A stretch of DNA of 64,000 bases from Geminicoccus sp. Lineage in GTDB: Bacteria > Pseudomonadota > Alphaproteobacteria > UBA7985. Positions 38,234 through 46,744 of this stretch are shown here, piece by piece. Where the stretch lies: NCBI GenBank assembly GCA_002708995.1, contig PAPT01000005.1, forward strand, positions 1-64,000. The letters run 5' to 3'. Each line of letters opens with the position of its first letter. Position 1 is the stretch's first letter. Under the pieces are notes generated by a model. That model was not told where the DNA came from and did not search any database. It saw only the letters and a program-made list of their open reading frames with translations. Both the position numbers and the translations under genes were made by a program.

Positions 38234-41200
38234 TTACTTGCCGCGAGACCACCAGCCACGGCGGCGGGGGCCCTCCTTCTTCGGCGTGTCCGGCTCTACG
38301 GCCAGTGTCGCCGAGCGCGCAGATCCGCCCTCGGTGTCCGAGGCGTCTGGCGTCGTGTCTGCGGCCGGCTCGTCTTTGGCTTCTGCCTTATCTTCTGCCT
38401 TGTCCTTTGACTTGGCTGCAGATTTAGCTGTCGATTTGCGTGGTGCCCGGGTGCGCTTTTTCGGCTTTTCTTCTTCGGCGGCGTCAGAAGGCTCGGCCTC
38501 AGCCGCTGCCTCATCCGCTTTGCCGGAGTCTGCCTCCGCCTCAGGCTCGGCTGCTGCCTTGGCCTTGCTGCGGGTCCGCTTGCGCGGCTTAGGCTTATCT
38601 TTAGCGTTGCTCTCGGTGTTGGCGGCTGGTGCCTCTTCTGCAGCAACGGCCTCGGCGTCCGCGGTTGGCTCAGCCGCGGTATCCGCCGCTTCGCTCACCG
38701 TATCCGAATTTTCGCCTGCATCGTCTTCGCTGCGCGACTTGCGGCGGTTGCGACCGCCGCGCTTGCCCCGGCGGCGCTTGGGCTTTTCGCCCTCTTCACC
38801 GGCCTCGGCTTCCAGACGATCAGACTCGTCACCGCTGTCATCGCTGCCCGTGTCCGACGAAGCACTGGCCTCGCCTTCGCCGTCTCGCCTGCCGCGCCGA
38901 CGGCCACCGCGCTTACCACGCTGGCGGCGGGAACCGCCCTCGCCGTCGCCGTCTTCACTGTCGGCGCGATCGTCGATATCGTCCGCGCTGCGGCTATCGC
39001 CGTCATCCTCGCCTTCACCACGGGCCCCGCGACCCCGGCCACGACGCCCGCGACGGCTTCCGACCTCTTCGTCATCGCGGCTGCGATCCTTGTCCCGGTC
39101 CTCCGAACGACCCCCACGACGGCCGCGACGGCGGTCTTTCTTCGGCGCCGTCGGATCGGCGGTGTAGCCCTCTTCAAAGGTCTCGACCTTGTCTTCGGTG
39201 TAGACCCGCAGGTGGAAGTGCGGCGAGTGCAGTTGCGCATTCGGCAGCACAGTGATCTTCACTCCGTGCTGGTTTTCCAGTTGGGCCAGCTCTTCGCGGT
39301 GATCGTTGAGCACCTTCAGCGCGGCATCGGTCGGCGCATCGATCTCGATCCGGACGAGATTGTCACGCTCGAGCAGCAGATCGCCGATCCGGCGCATGAT
39401 CGACGAGGCCAGCGACCCCGACGAGCGCACAACACCGATCCCGCCACAGACCGGGCAGCCGACCATGGTGGTATCGAACACGGACGGGCGGATCCGCTGG
39501 CGCGACAGCTCCAGCAGGCCGAAGGGCGAAATCCGCCCCAGCTGAATGCGGGCACGGTCGCCGCGCATGGATTCCTTGAGCCGACGCTCAACCTGCCCCC
39601 GGTGCCGCGTTTCATCCATATCGATGAAGTCGATCACCACCAGACCGGCGAGATCACGCAGGCGCAGCTGCCGCGCGACTTCTTCGGCGGCTTCGAGGTT
39701 GGTCGCCAGCGCCGTCTCTTCGATCGAGCGCTCGCGGGTCGCCTTGCCCGAGTTAACGTCGACCGCGACCAGCGCCTCGGTCTGGTTCAGCACCAGATAG
39801 CCGCCGGACTTGAGCGTCACCACCGGGTTGAACAGCGCATCAAGCTGCTGCTCGGCCTTGTGGTGCTGGAACAGCGACGTGCCTTCATTCTTGAACTGCT
39901 GAACCCGCTTGGCGTGCGACGGGGTCAGGGTCTTCATGAAGCTCTTGGCGTCCTTGTAGCCGTCTTCACCCTCGACCAGCACTTCTTCCATATCGCTGGA
40001 ATACATGTCGCGGATCGCCCGCTTCATAACGTTGGCTTCTTCGTAGATCAGCGAAGGAGCCATGGAGTTGAGCGTGGTCTCGCGGATCCCGTCCCAGGTC
40101 CGACGCAGGTATTCGTAGTCGCGCTTGATTTCGGCCTTGGTTCGCTGGCTCCCGGCCGTGCGGACGATGATCGAAATATCCTGCGGCAGATCCAGATCGT
40201 CGAGGATGGTCTTGAGCCGGCGACGGTCCTTGGGCGAGGAAATCTTGCGGGAGATGCCGCCACCCCGGGTCGTGTTCGGCATGTAAACGCTGTAGCGACC
40301 GGCGAGCGAGAGGTAGGAACTCAGGGCAGCACCCTTGTTGCCGCGCTCTTCCTTGGTGACCTGCACCAGCATTACCTGGCGGCGCTTGATCACCTCTTGA
40401 ATTGAGTAACGTCGGGAGATGATCGAATGCATGATCGAGCGACGCTGGGCGTCTTCATCGAACATGTCCTCGTCGTCCTCTTCGTGATCGACGTCGTCTT
40501 CGTTTTCGTCTTCATCGTCGTCGTCATTACGGTCTGAACGACCGCGAGCGGATTTCCCGCCCTCAGCGCTGTCTTCGTCGCCCGAACCGCCCTTGCGGCC
40601 CCGACGCGAACGCCGACGCCGACGCGAGCGTGGCTTCTTGCCCCCGTCGTCGTCCTCGTCGTCGTCCTCGTCATCTTCACCTTCAGCAATGGCATCGGCT
40701 TCTTCAGCCGCATCCGCCTCATCGCTGTCATTATCGTCTTCGTCTTCGCCGGCACCGGCTTCCTCGATGACAAGGTCGCGCTCGGGCAATTCTTCGATCC
40801 CGCCCTCACCGTCGACGCCACGATCATCGCCGTCATTGCTGTCAGCGCTGGCTTCGGCTTCCAACTGCTCGGAGGCAACGTCGTCTTCACTGCTGCCATC
40901 GTCTTCATCGTCGTCCTGCGACAGATCACGGCCGACATCGCCCAGCGTCACGGCATCGTCGCTCACGACCTTGTCGTCGTCGGTGCCGGTTGCAGCGGTT
41001 GCGGTCTTTGCGGGTTCGTCACCCGCGTCGCTGCCATCACTGTCGGCAACGTCCGTGTCGGCGGCATCGGCTGCTGCATCGTCTGCAGCCTCGGTCAGCG
41101 ACACCGTCGCTTCGTCTGCTACGGCTTCGGCTGGCGCCGCATCGGTGTCAGCAGCAGCATCGGCAACGGTGGCATCGTCACCACCAACCTCAAGATTGTC

Positions 41201-41668
41201 GGCCGTCATGGCCTCGGGCGTGATGAAATCGCCGTTCTGATCAACCGGGAAATCGACGTGGGGCTGATCGCCCTCCGGATCTACAGCCGCTGCAGCCTCG
41301 CTGCTGCGACCGCCCCGTCCACGGCCGCCCCGGCGCGGATTGGCGCGGTGGTTGAGGAAGCGCTGGCGGCGTTCCTCGACCTTTTCCTCGACCTCGCGCA
41401 GCAGCGCCTCGCGGTCAGCGACGGGCAGCTGGTAGTAGTCAGGATGGATTTCGGAAAAGGGAAGAAAGCCGTGACGGTTGCCGCCGTAGTCGACAAAGGC
41501 CGCCTGCAAGGACGGTTCAACCCGCGTCACCCGGGCCAGATAGATGTTGGATTTAATTGGGCGGCGATCGGCGGTTTCGTGATCGATTTCCTCGATCCGA
41601 CCGTCGACCATAACCACGACCCGGGTTTCGTCAGTCCGGGACGCGTCGATAAGCATTTTCTTGCTCAT
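38234..41668 (-). CDS. rne: ribonuclease E/G (RNase E) with large acidic insertion
   Basis: MSKKMLIDASRTDETRVVVMVDGRIEEIDHETADRRPIKSNIYLARVTRVEPSLQAAFVDYGGNRHGFLPF; LVVIDFIDMDETRHRGQVERRLKESMRGDRARIQLGRISPFGLLELSRQR; CPVCGGIG Zn-link. Confidence 0.95.
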   Translation of the reverse strand: MSKKMLIDASRTDETRVVVMVDGRIEEIDHETADRRPIKSNIYLARVTRVEPSLQAAFVDYGGNRHGFLPFSEIHPDYYQLPVADREALLREVEEKVEERRQRFLNHRANPRRGGRGRGGRSSEAAAAVDPEGDQPHVDFPVDQNGDFITPEAMTADNLEVGGDDATVADAAADTDAAPAEAVADEATVSLTEAADDAAADAADTDVADSDGSDAGDEPAKTATAATGTDDDKVVSDDAVTLGDVGRDLSQDDDEDDGSSEDDVASEQLEAEASADSNDGDDRGVDGEGGIEELPERDLVIEEAGAGEDEDDNDSDEADAAEEADAIAEGEDDEDDDEDDDGGKKPRSRRRRRSRRGRKGGSGDEDSAEGGKSARGRSDRNDDDDEDENEDDVDHEEDDEDMFDEDAQRRSIMHSIISRRYSIQEVIKRRQVMLVQVTKEERGNKGAALSSYLSLAGRYSVYMPNTTRGGGISRKISSPKDRRRLKTILDDLDLPQDISIIVRTAGSQRTKAEIKRDYEYLRRTWDGIRETTLNSMAPSLIYEEANVMKRAIRDMYSSDMEEVLVEGEDGYKDAKSFMKTLTPSHAKRVQQFKNEGTSLFQHHKAEQQLDALFNPVVTLKSGGYLVLNQTEALVAVDVNSGKATRERSIEETALATNLEAAEEVARQLRLRDLAGLVVIDFIDMDETRHRGQVERRLKESMRGDRARIQLGRISPFGLLELSRQRIRPSVFDTTMVGCPVCGGIGVVRSSGSLASSIMRRIGDLLLERDNLVRIEIDAPTDAALKVLNDHREELAQLENQHGVKITVLPNAQLHSPHFHLRVYTEDKVETFEEGYTADPTAPKKDRRRGRRGGRSEDRDKDRSRDDEEVGSRRGRRGRGRGARGEGEDDGDSRSADDIDDRADSEDGDGEGGSRRQRGKRGGRRRGRRDGEGEASASSDTGSDDSGDESDRLEAEAGEEGEKPKRRRGKRGGRNRRKSRSEDDAGENSDTVSEAADTAAEPTADAEAVAAEEAPAANTESNAKDKPKPRKRTRSKAKAAAEPEAEADSGKADEAAAEAEPSDAAEEEKPKKRTRAPRKSTAKSAAKSKDKAEDKAEAKDEPAADTTPDASDTEGGSARSATLAVEPDTPKKEGPRRRGWWSRGK

Positions 41669-42080
41669 CATATCTCCTAACGCTGCTGCCAGCTTTCGCG
41701 GTGACGCAATCGCGCTCATCCGCCAGCGGCGCAGCTATGTTACGGGTTGCACGGTGGCAACCGGTGTTCATCGGGCGCAATTCGCGATTTATCGAGTTCA
41801 GACACGGGCGAGCACTCTCGCTCCATGTTTGCAAGGCCCCGTCGGTTTTGGCTTCGGGCGCCCAGCTTCTGCCGTCGTGATCACCGCGGTAAGAACTGCG
41901 ATCAAACAGTACGGACCTCCGTACTGCCCCTCTTACTTAAGCCTCGTGACCTTGGGCGTCCACCTCAAATGCCGCACCTCAGCTGCGCCTTGTGTAATTC
42001 TTGGGTTACAGCGCTGAATTTGCACTTGTGAAAAACATTATAAACCATTATTTTCACGTTATATTTTAGTTTTTAATTTC

Positions 42081-43526
42081 TTGATAGCCGATTCGATTTA
42101 TGCCCGGTTGACGGGCCATCACTCGAAAAAGGCCCAAAGTTTTCAAGGATTCTGGGTCGTGCGCCTCGCTGCTGTTGTTCAAATGCTGAAGGTTGCCGTT
42201 CCGGCCGGCCTCGCCCTCGTCCTGTGGGGCGGGCTCGCGGCCAACGTGCCGCTGCGCGCTGGGACGGCACAGGCCCAGACGCACGCTCAGACCTTTGACC
42301 ATCCGAGCATCAGCGGTATCGCCGTCAGTCCGAGCTATCAGCGCACCCGGATTTCCATCGGGGTCGACAAAACGCTGGCCTATCGCCTCGCGCTCGCGGA
42401 GGCCCCCGACCGCCTGATCCTCGACATGCCGACCGTTAATTGGGCCATCCAGCCCGGCAACCTGCCCCAGCCCGGCGGGGTTGTCCGCTCAGTGCGCTAC
42501 GGTCACCAGACTGCGCAGACGTCGCGCATCATTTTCGACCTGTTCGAACCGGTCGCGGTCGCCAATGCGCTGATCCTTGATCAGAGCGGCACCAACCGGC
42601 ATTCGCTGGAGATCGAGCTTAAGCCTCTGGCGGAGATCGCCACCGACGCGACCCAAAATCAGAACCCGGACACCTTCGGCGTTACCCAGCCGCTGCAAAC
42701 CTCGCGCTCCAGCGCCGACGGGATGCCGGTGACACAGATACTGCGCCACAATACCAGCGAAGCCGCGTCCATGCTGCCCGTGCAGAGCTTTGATCGGGGC
42801 CTGCCCGTGCCCGCGATCCGGCCGCCTGTGCCCGCGCAGGTGATTGGCCGCCGCATCGTCGTCCTCGATCCCGGCCACGGCGGCAAGGATCCCGGCGCGA
42901 CCAAGAACGGCATCCGGGAAAAGGATCTGACCCTCGCCACGGCCCGCGAGATCAAGAGCGCGCTCGAAGCCACCGGCCGCTACGATGTGTACCTGACCCG
43001 GGAGGGGGATACCTACATCAAGCTGCGCGACCGCTACGAAATCGGTCGCGGGCATCAGGCCGATCTGTTCATCTCCATCCACGCCGACGCCAACCCACGC
43101 CGCTCCGCGCGCGGTGCATCGGTCTACACGCTCTCCGATGACGCCTCGGATGCCGAGGCTGCGGCCCTGGCGCTGCGCGAGAACAAGTCCGATTTCATTG
43201 CCGGCCTGCCGGTTAGCGAACGCTCGGACGGCCTGATGTCGATCCTGCTCGATCTGGCCCACCGCGAGACCCTGAATTCGTCGGCGCAGGCCGCCGAGAT
43301 TTTCAGCGAGGAACTACAGAAATCATGGGTCACCATCGACCCGCCCCACCGCTACGCCGGCTTTGCCGTGCTCAAGGCGCCGGACATGCCATCGCTGCTG
43401 CTGGAAATGGGCTTTGTCACCAACGCACAGGACGCCGACATGCTGCGCACGTCCCGCAGCCGCAAGCCGCTGGTGCGCGGCATCGCTGACGCCATCGACC
43501 GTTATTTTGCCACGCCCTTGCAGTAG
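42081..43526 (+). CDS. amiC: N-acetylmuramoyl-L-alanine amidase with AMIN domain (AmiC-like)
   Basis: AMIN-like N-terminal region; IVVLDPGHGGKDPGATKNGIREKDLTLATAREIK; SIHADANPRRSARGASVYTLS; SLLLEMGFVTNAQDADML. Start codon uncertain. Confidence 0.92.
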   Translation: MIADSIYARLTGHHSKKAQSFQGFWVVRLAAVVQMLKVAVPAGLALVLWGGLAANVPLRAGTAQAQTHAQTFDHPSISGIAVSPSYQRTRISIGVDKTLAYRLALAEAPDRLILDMPTVNWAIQPGNLPQPGGVVRSVRYGHQTAQTSRIIFDLFEPVAVANALILDQSGTNRHSLEIELKPLAEIATDATQNQNPDTFGVTQPLQTSRSSADGMPVTQILRHNTSEAASMLPVQSFDRGLPVPAIRPPVPAQVIGRRIVVLDPGHGGKDPGATKNGIREKDLTLATAREIKSALEATGRYDVYLTREGDTYIKLRDRYEIGRGHQADLFISIHADANPRRSARGASVYTLSDDASDAEAAALALRENKSDFIAGLPVSERSDGLMSILLDLAHRETLNSSAQAAEIFSEELQKSWVTIDPPHRYAGFAVLKAPDMPSLLLEMGFVTNAQDADMLRTSRSRKPLVRGIADAIDRYFATPLQ

Positions 43527-43637
43527 AGGCGTGGCGCGCGCATCTAAATCTGATAGTTATGCGGCGATTCAGATCGCCCAGCGGGTGTCGGCCCCTCGTT
43601 GGGCCCCACCCGATCAAATGACGAACCAACCGAGTAA

Positions 43638-43677
43638 CCCACTGCCCCACTGCCCCACTGACCCACCGACCGACTGA
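43638..43677. repeat. 8-bp tandem repeat, 5 degenerate copies
   Basis: CCCACTGC CCCACTGC CCCACTGA CCCACCGA CCGACTGA. Confidence 0.85.
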
Positions 43678-43710
43678 GCCGCCCGGCGGCGACCGGAGAC
43701 ACAGAGCCCC

Positions 43711-46191
43711 ATGGTCTCGTTTGCCCTGAGAACCCTGCGATTCCTGTTCATGACCCTGCTGCTGGGGATCGTGCTGGTCTTCCTGCTGCTCGCAGGCGGA
43801 TGTGGTTACATGTACTACCGCTACGGCCATGACCTGCCGGATCACGAAGTGGTTCAGGACTACCAACCCAAGGTGATCACCCGGCTGCATGCCGCCGACG
43901 GCGCGCTCATGGCCGAATTTGCCGAGGAACGGCGACTGTTCATCCCGATCGAGCAGGTGCCGGAACACGTGGTCGAGGCCTTCATTTCGGCCGAGGACAA
44001 GGACTTCTTCCGCCACGGCGGGGTCGATTTCATCTCGCTGGGCAAGGTCATGCTGCGCAACGTCCAGCGCATGGTCGACGGCCGACGCCTCGCCGGGGCT
44101 TCGACCATCACCCAGCAGGTGGCCAAGAACTTCATCATCGGCGACAGCTATTCAGTCGAGCGCAAGATCCGCGAGGCCTTTATTGCCTGGCAGCTCGAAC
44201 GCGACCTGACCAAGGACGACATCCTTGAGCTCTATCTCAACGAGATTTTCTTTGGCCTGCGGGCTTACGGGCTGGCCGAAGCCTCGCTGGCCTACTTTGA
44301 CAAGGCAGTGGCCGACCTGACCGTTTCGGAATCGGCCTATCTGGCCGCCGTGATCAAAGGACCGTCGAACTACGAGCCTGACGACGAGGAAGAACTCGCC
44401 CGCGGCATGGACCGGCGCGCCTATGTCCTGCGCCAGATGGCCGAAAATGGCTATCTGGAGACCGAAGAAGCCGAGGCGCTCGCCGAAGTCGTGCCGGACT
44501 TCGACCTGCAGTTCCGCTCCAACGCTGCGGCGACCGATGAAACCGGCTATTTCAGCACCGAGGCCTATCGCCAGCTCTCGACCACCTATGGCCCGGACGT
44601 GGTTCGCACCGAAGGGCTGTCTGTGCGCACCACCATGGACACACGGCTGCAGGCGCTGGCGCAGCAAACGCTGCGCGACGGCCTGATCGACTACGACCGC
44701 CGCCACGGCTTCCGTGGTCCGGTGGGGCAGGTTGATCTCACCGACTGGCAGGGCGGTCTGGCGGCGTGGGAACGGCCCTACGACTTGCTCGACCTGCTGC
44801 CTGCTGCGATCATCGATATCGACGGCTCCACCGCTGTGCTCGGCTTCGAGGATGGTGGGACCGGCCGCCTGCCCTATGACGGCTATGTCTGGGCGCGGCC
44901 GAAAATCAGCGACGATGCCGTAGGTGAGGAACCCCGCCGGGTCGAGGATATCCTCAGCCCGGGTGACGTGGTGCTCGTCTCCGCCCGCGAGGACGGTGAT
45001 TTCACGCTTGAGCAAATCCCGGAAATCGAAGGCGCATTGATCGCCCTCGACCCCCACACCGGCCGGGTACTGGCGCTGGTCGGCGGCTACGCCTACGACC
45101 CCGCGCAGGGCGCCCTGAACCGCGCCACGCAGGCCGAGCGCCAGCCTGGCTCGACCTTCAAGCCCTTCGTCTACCTCGCCGCCATGGAACAGGGGCTGTC
45201 GCCGAATTCGACCGTGCTCGATAACCCATGGATCATCCCGGGCGCGGACGATGAACCTGACTGGCGGCCGCAGAACTACGACGGCACCTTTTGGGGGCGC
45301 CAGCCGCTGTATAAGGGGCTGGAGTGGTCGCGCAACCTGATGACAATTCGACTGGCCAACGAAGTCGGCATGGGCCGGATCGTGGAAATCGCGCAGGACT
45401 TCGGGATCGACGACAGCCTCCCGCCCTATCTCTCCATTTCGCTGGGTACGGCCGAAACCACACTGATGGATCTCACCAGCGCTTACGGGATGCTGGTCAA
45501 CGGCGGCAAGCAGATCGAACCCACGCTGATCGACCGGGTGCAGGATCGCTATGGCAGGACGCTGTTCCGGCACGAGCGCCGCAACTGCGCGGGCTGCAAT
45601 GATGCCGAGGACTGGGACCGGACCAGCATGCCCGTGGTCTTCGAACACGGGGAGCAGGTGACCAGCGAGCTGGCGGCTTACCACGTGGTGTCGATGCTGC
45701 GCGGCGTGGTGGAACGTGGCACAGCCGCACGGCGAGTCGGGCTGGTCGTCGATCGGCCGGTAGGCGGCAAGACCGGCACCACGCAGGAGTCCAAGGACGC
45801 CTGGTTCATCGGCTTTTCGCCGGATCTGGTGGTCGGGGTCTACGTCGGCTTTGACCAGCCCCGGTCGCTGGGGGCCAAGGAATCCGGCGGCAAGTCAGCC
45901 TCACCCATTTTCGCGGCCTTCATCAACGGCGCGCTTGCAGACACCCCAGTGACCCAGTTCCGCTACCCGGTTGGCGTTCCGATTTCGAACATCGACCCGC
46001 GCACCGGCGTGATCGACGTGCGCATGGTGGCGGACGACGGCCGGGTGATCGGCGAAGGCGAAGAATCCCGCGAAGCCGTGAGCGGCAGCCGCGGCTCGCG
46101 CCAGTCGGGCGGCAGCGCGTCAGAAAATTCGACGACGTCGGGCAGCCGATCCGGGAGTAACGCCGTCAGCGAAGCTGACGCCATCTTCTGA
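43711..46191 (+). CDS. mrcA: penicillin-binding protein 1A (glycosyltransferase/transpeptidase)
   Basis: FISAEDKDFFRHGGVDFISLGKVMLRN...GASTITQQVAKN GT51 motifs; RQPGSTFKPFVYLAAME (SxxK) and KTGTTQESKDAWFIG (KTG). Confidence 0.95.
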   Translation: MVSFALRTLRFLFMTLLLGIVLVFLLLAGGCGYMYYRYGHDLPDHEVVQDYQPKVITRLHAADGALMAEFAEERRLFIPIEQVPEHVVEAFISAEDKDFFRHGGVDFISLGKVMLRNVQRMVDGRRLAGASTITQQVAKNFIIGDSYSVERKIREAFIAWQLERDLTKDDILELYLNEIFFGLRAYGLAEASLAYFDKAVADLTVSESAYLAAVIKGPSNYEPDDEEELARGMDRRAYVLRQMAENGYLETEEAEALAEVVPDFDLQFRSNAAATDETGYFSTEAYRQLSTTYGPDVVRTEGLSVRTTMDTRLQALAQQTLRDGLIDYDRRHGFRGPVGQVDLTDWQGGLAAWERPYDLLDLLPAAIIDIDGSTAVLGFEDGGTGRLPYDGYVWARPKISDDAVGEEPRRVEDILSPGDVVLVSAREDGDFTLEQIPEIEGALIALDPHTGRVLALVGGYAYDPAQGALNRATQAERQPGSTFKPFVYLAAMEQGLSPNSTVLDNPWIIPGADDEPDWRPQNYDGTFWGRQPLYKGLEWSRNLMTIRLANEVGMGRIVEIAQDFGIDDSLPPYLSISLGTAETTLMDLTSAYGMLVNGGKQIEPTLIDRVQDRYGRTLFRHERRNCAGCNDAEDWDRTSMPVVFEHGEQVTSELAAYHVVSMLRGVVERGTAARRVGLVVDRPVGGKTGTTQESKDAWFIGFSPDLVVGVYVGFDQPRSLGAKESGGKSASPIFAAFINGALADTPVTQFRYPVGVPISNIDPRTGVIDVRMVADDGRVIGEGEESREAVSGSRGSRQSGGSASENSTTSGSRSGSNAVSEADAIF

Positions 46192-46202
46192 CAGTCGACC
46201 GT

Positions 46203-46460
46203 TCAGCCGCCGGTGACCGGCGGGAACACGGCGACTTCATCGCCAGCATGAATGAGCGTATCCGGCTCGGCAAAGACCTGATTGACCGCAACGCGGAGCT
46301 TGGCGCGCTGCTCCAGCGCCCGGGCGTGCCCCGGCCCCAGACTGGGCAGCCAGTCGAGCAGCGCCTGAACCGTCATCGGGCTGCCGGGAAGGGTCTGGCG
46401 TTCCTCGTCGAGGCCGATCTGAACCCGGACCCAGGCGAAATATAACAGGCGGATCATCAC
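46203..46460 (-). CDS. moaD: molybdopterin synthase sulfur carrier subunit (MoaD/ThiS family)
   Basis: Small beta-grasp-like protein IRLLYFAWVRVQIGLDEE ... HAGDEVAVFPPVTGG ending with Gly-Gly. Confidence 0.85.
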   Translation of the reverse strand: MMIRLLYFAWVRVQIGLDEERQTLPGSPMTVQALLDWLPSLGPGHARALEQRAKLRVAVNQVFAEPDTLIHAGDEVAVFPPVTGG

Positions 46461-46744
46461 GTTTCCTAGTCAGCCCCGATGATGGACGTGTGCTGCCCGC
46501 ATTTTGCCATGCTTAGGGTCCTTGGCTTCCTGCAAGCAACGAATGACATAACTGTGAATGACCAAGCACAAAAAACTGGTCTACAGCGTTGGGAATATCG
46601 CCGGGTCCGACTAGATAAACAAGCAGTCGGTTCTCACCAAAGCGCGGTTTCCCGGGGGAGTAAACAATTCGCATGATCCCAGCCATCTCAGATGCTGGCC
46701 ACCACAGTGTGCACGCCGGGCCTCGCCCGGGTGTTGGCCGGTGG

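Noticed and set aside
38238-39167. 309-aa Ser/Pro/Arg-rich + strand ORF over the rne 3' region
   Set aside because: Antisense translation of the acidic/basic low-complexity RNase E tail.
44152-45684. 510-aa ORF antisense to mrcA
   Set aside because: Shadow ORF; PBP1A motifs are on the other strand.
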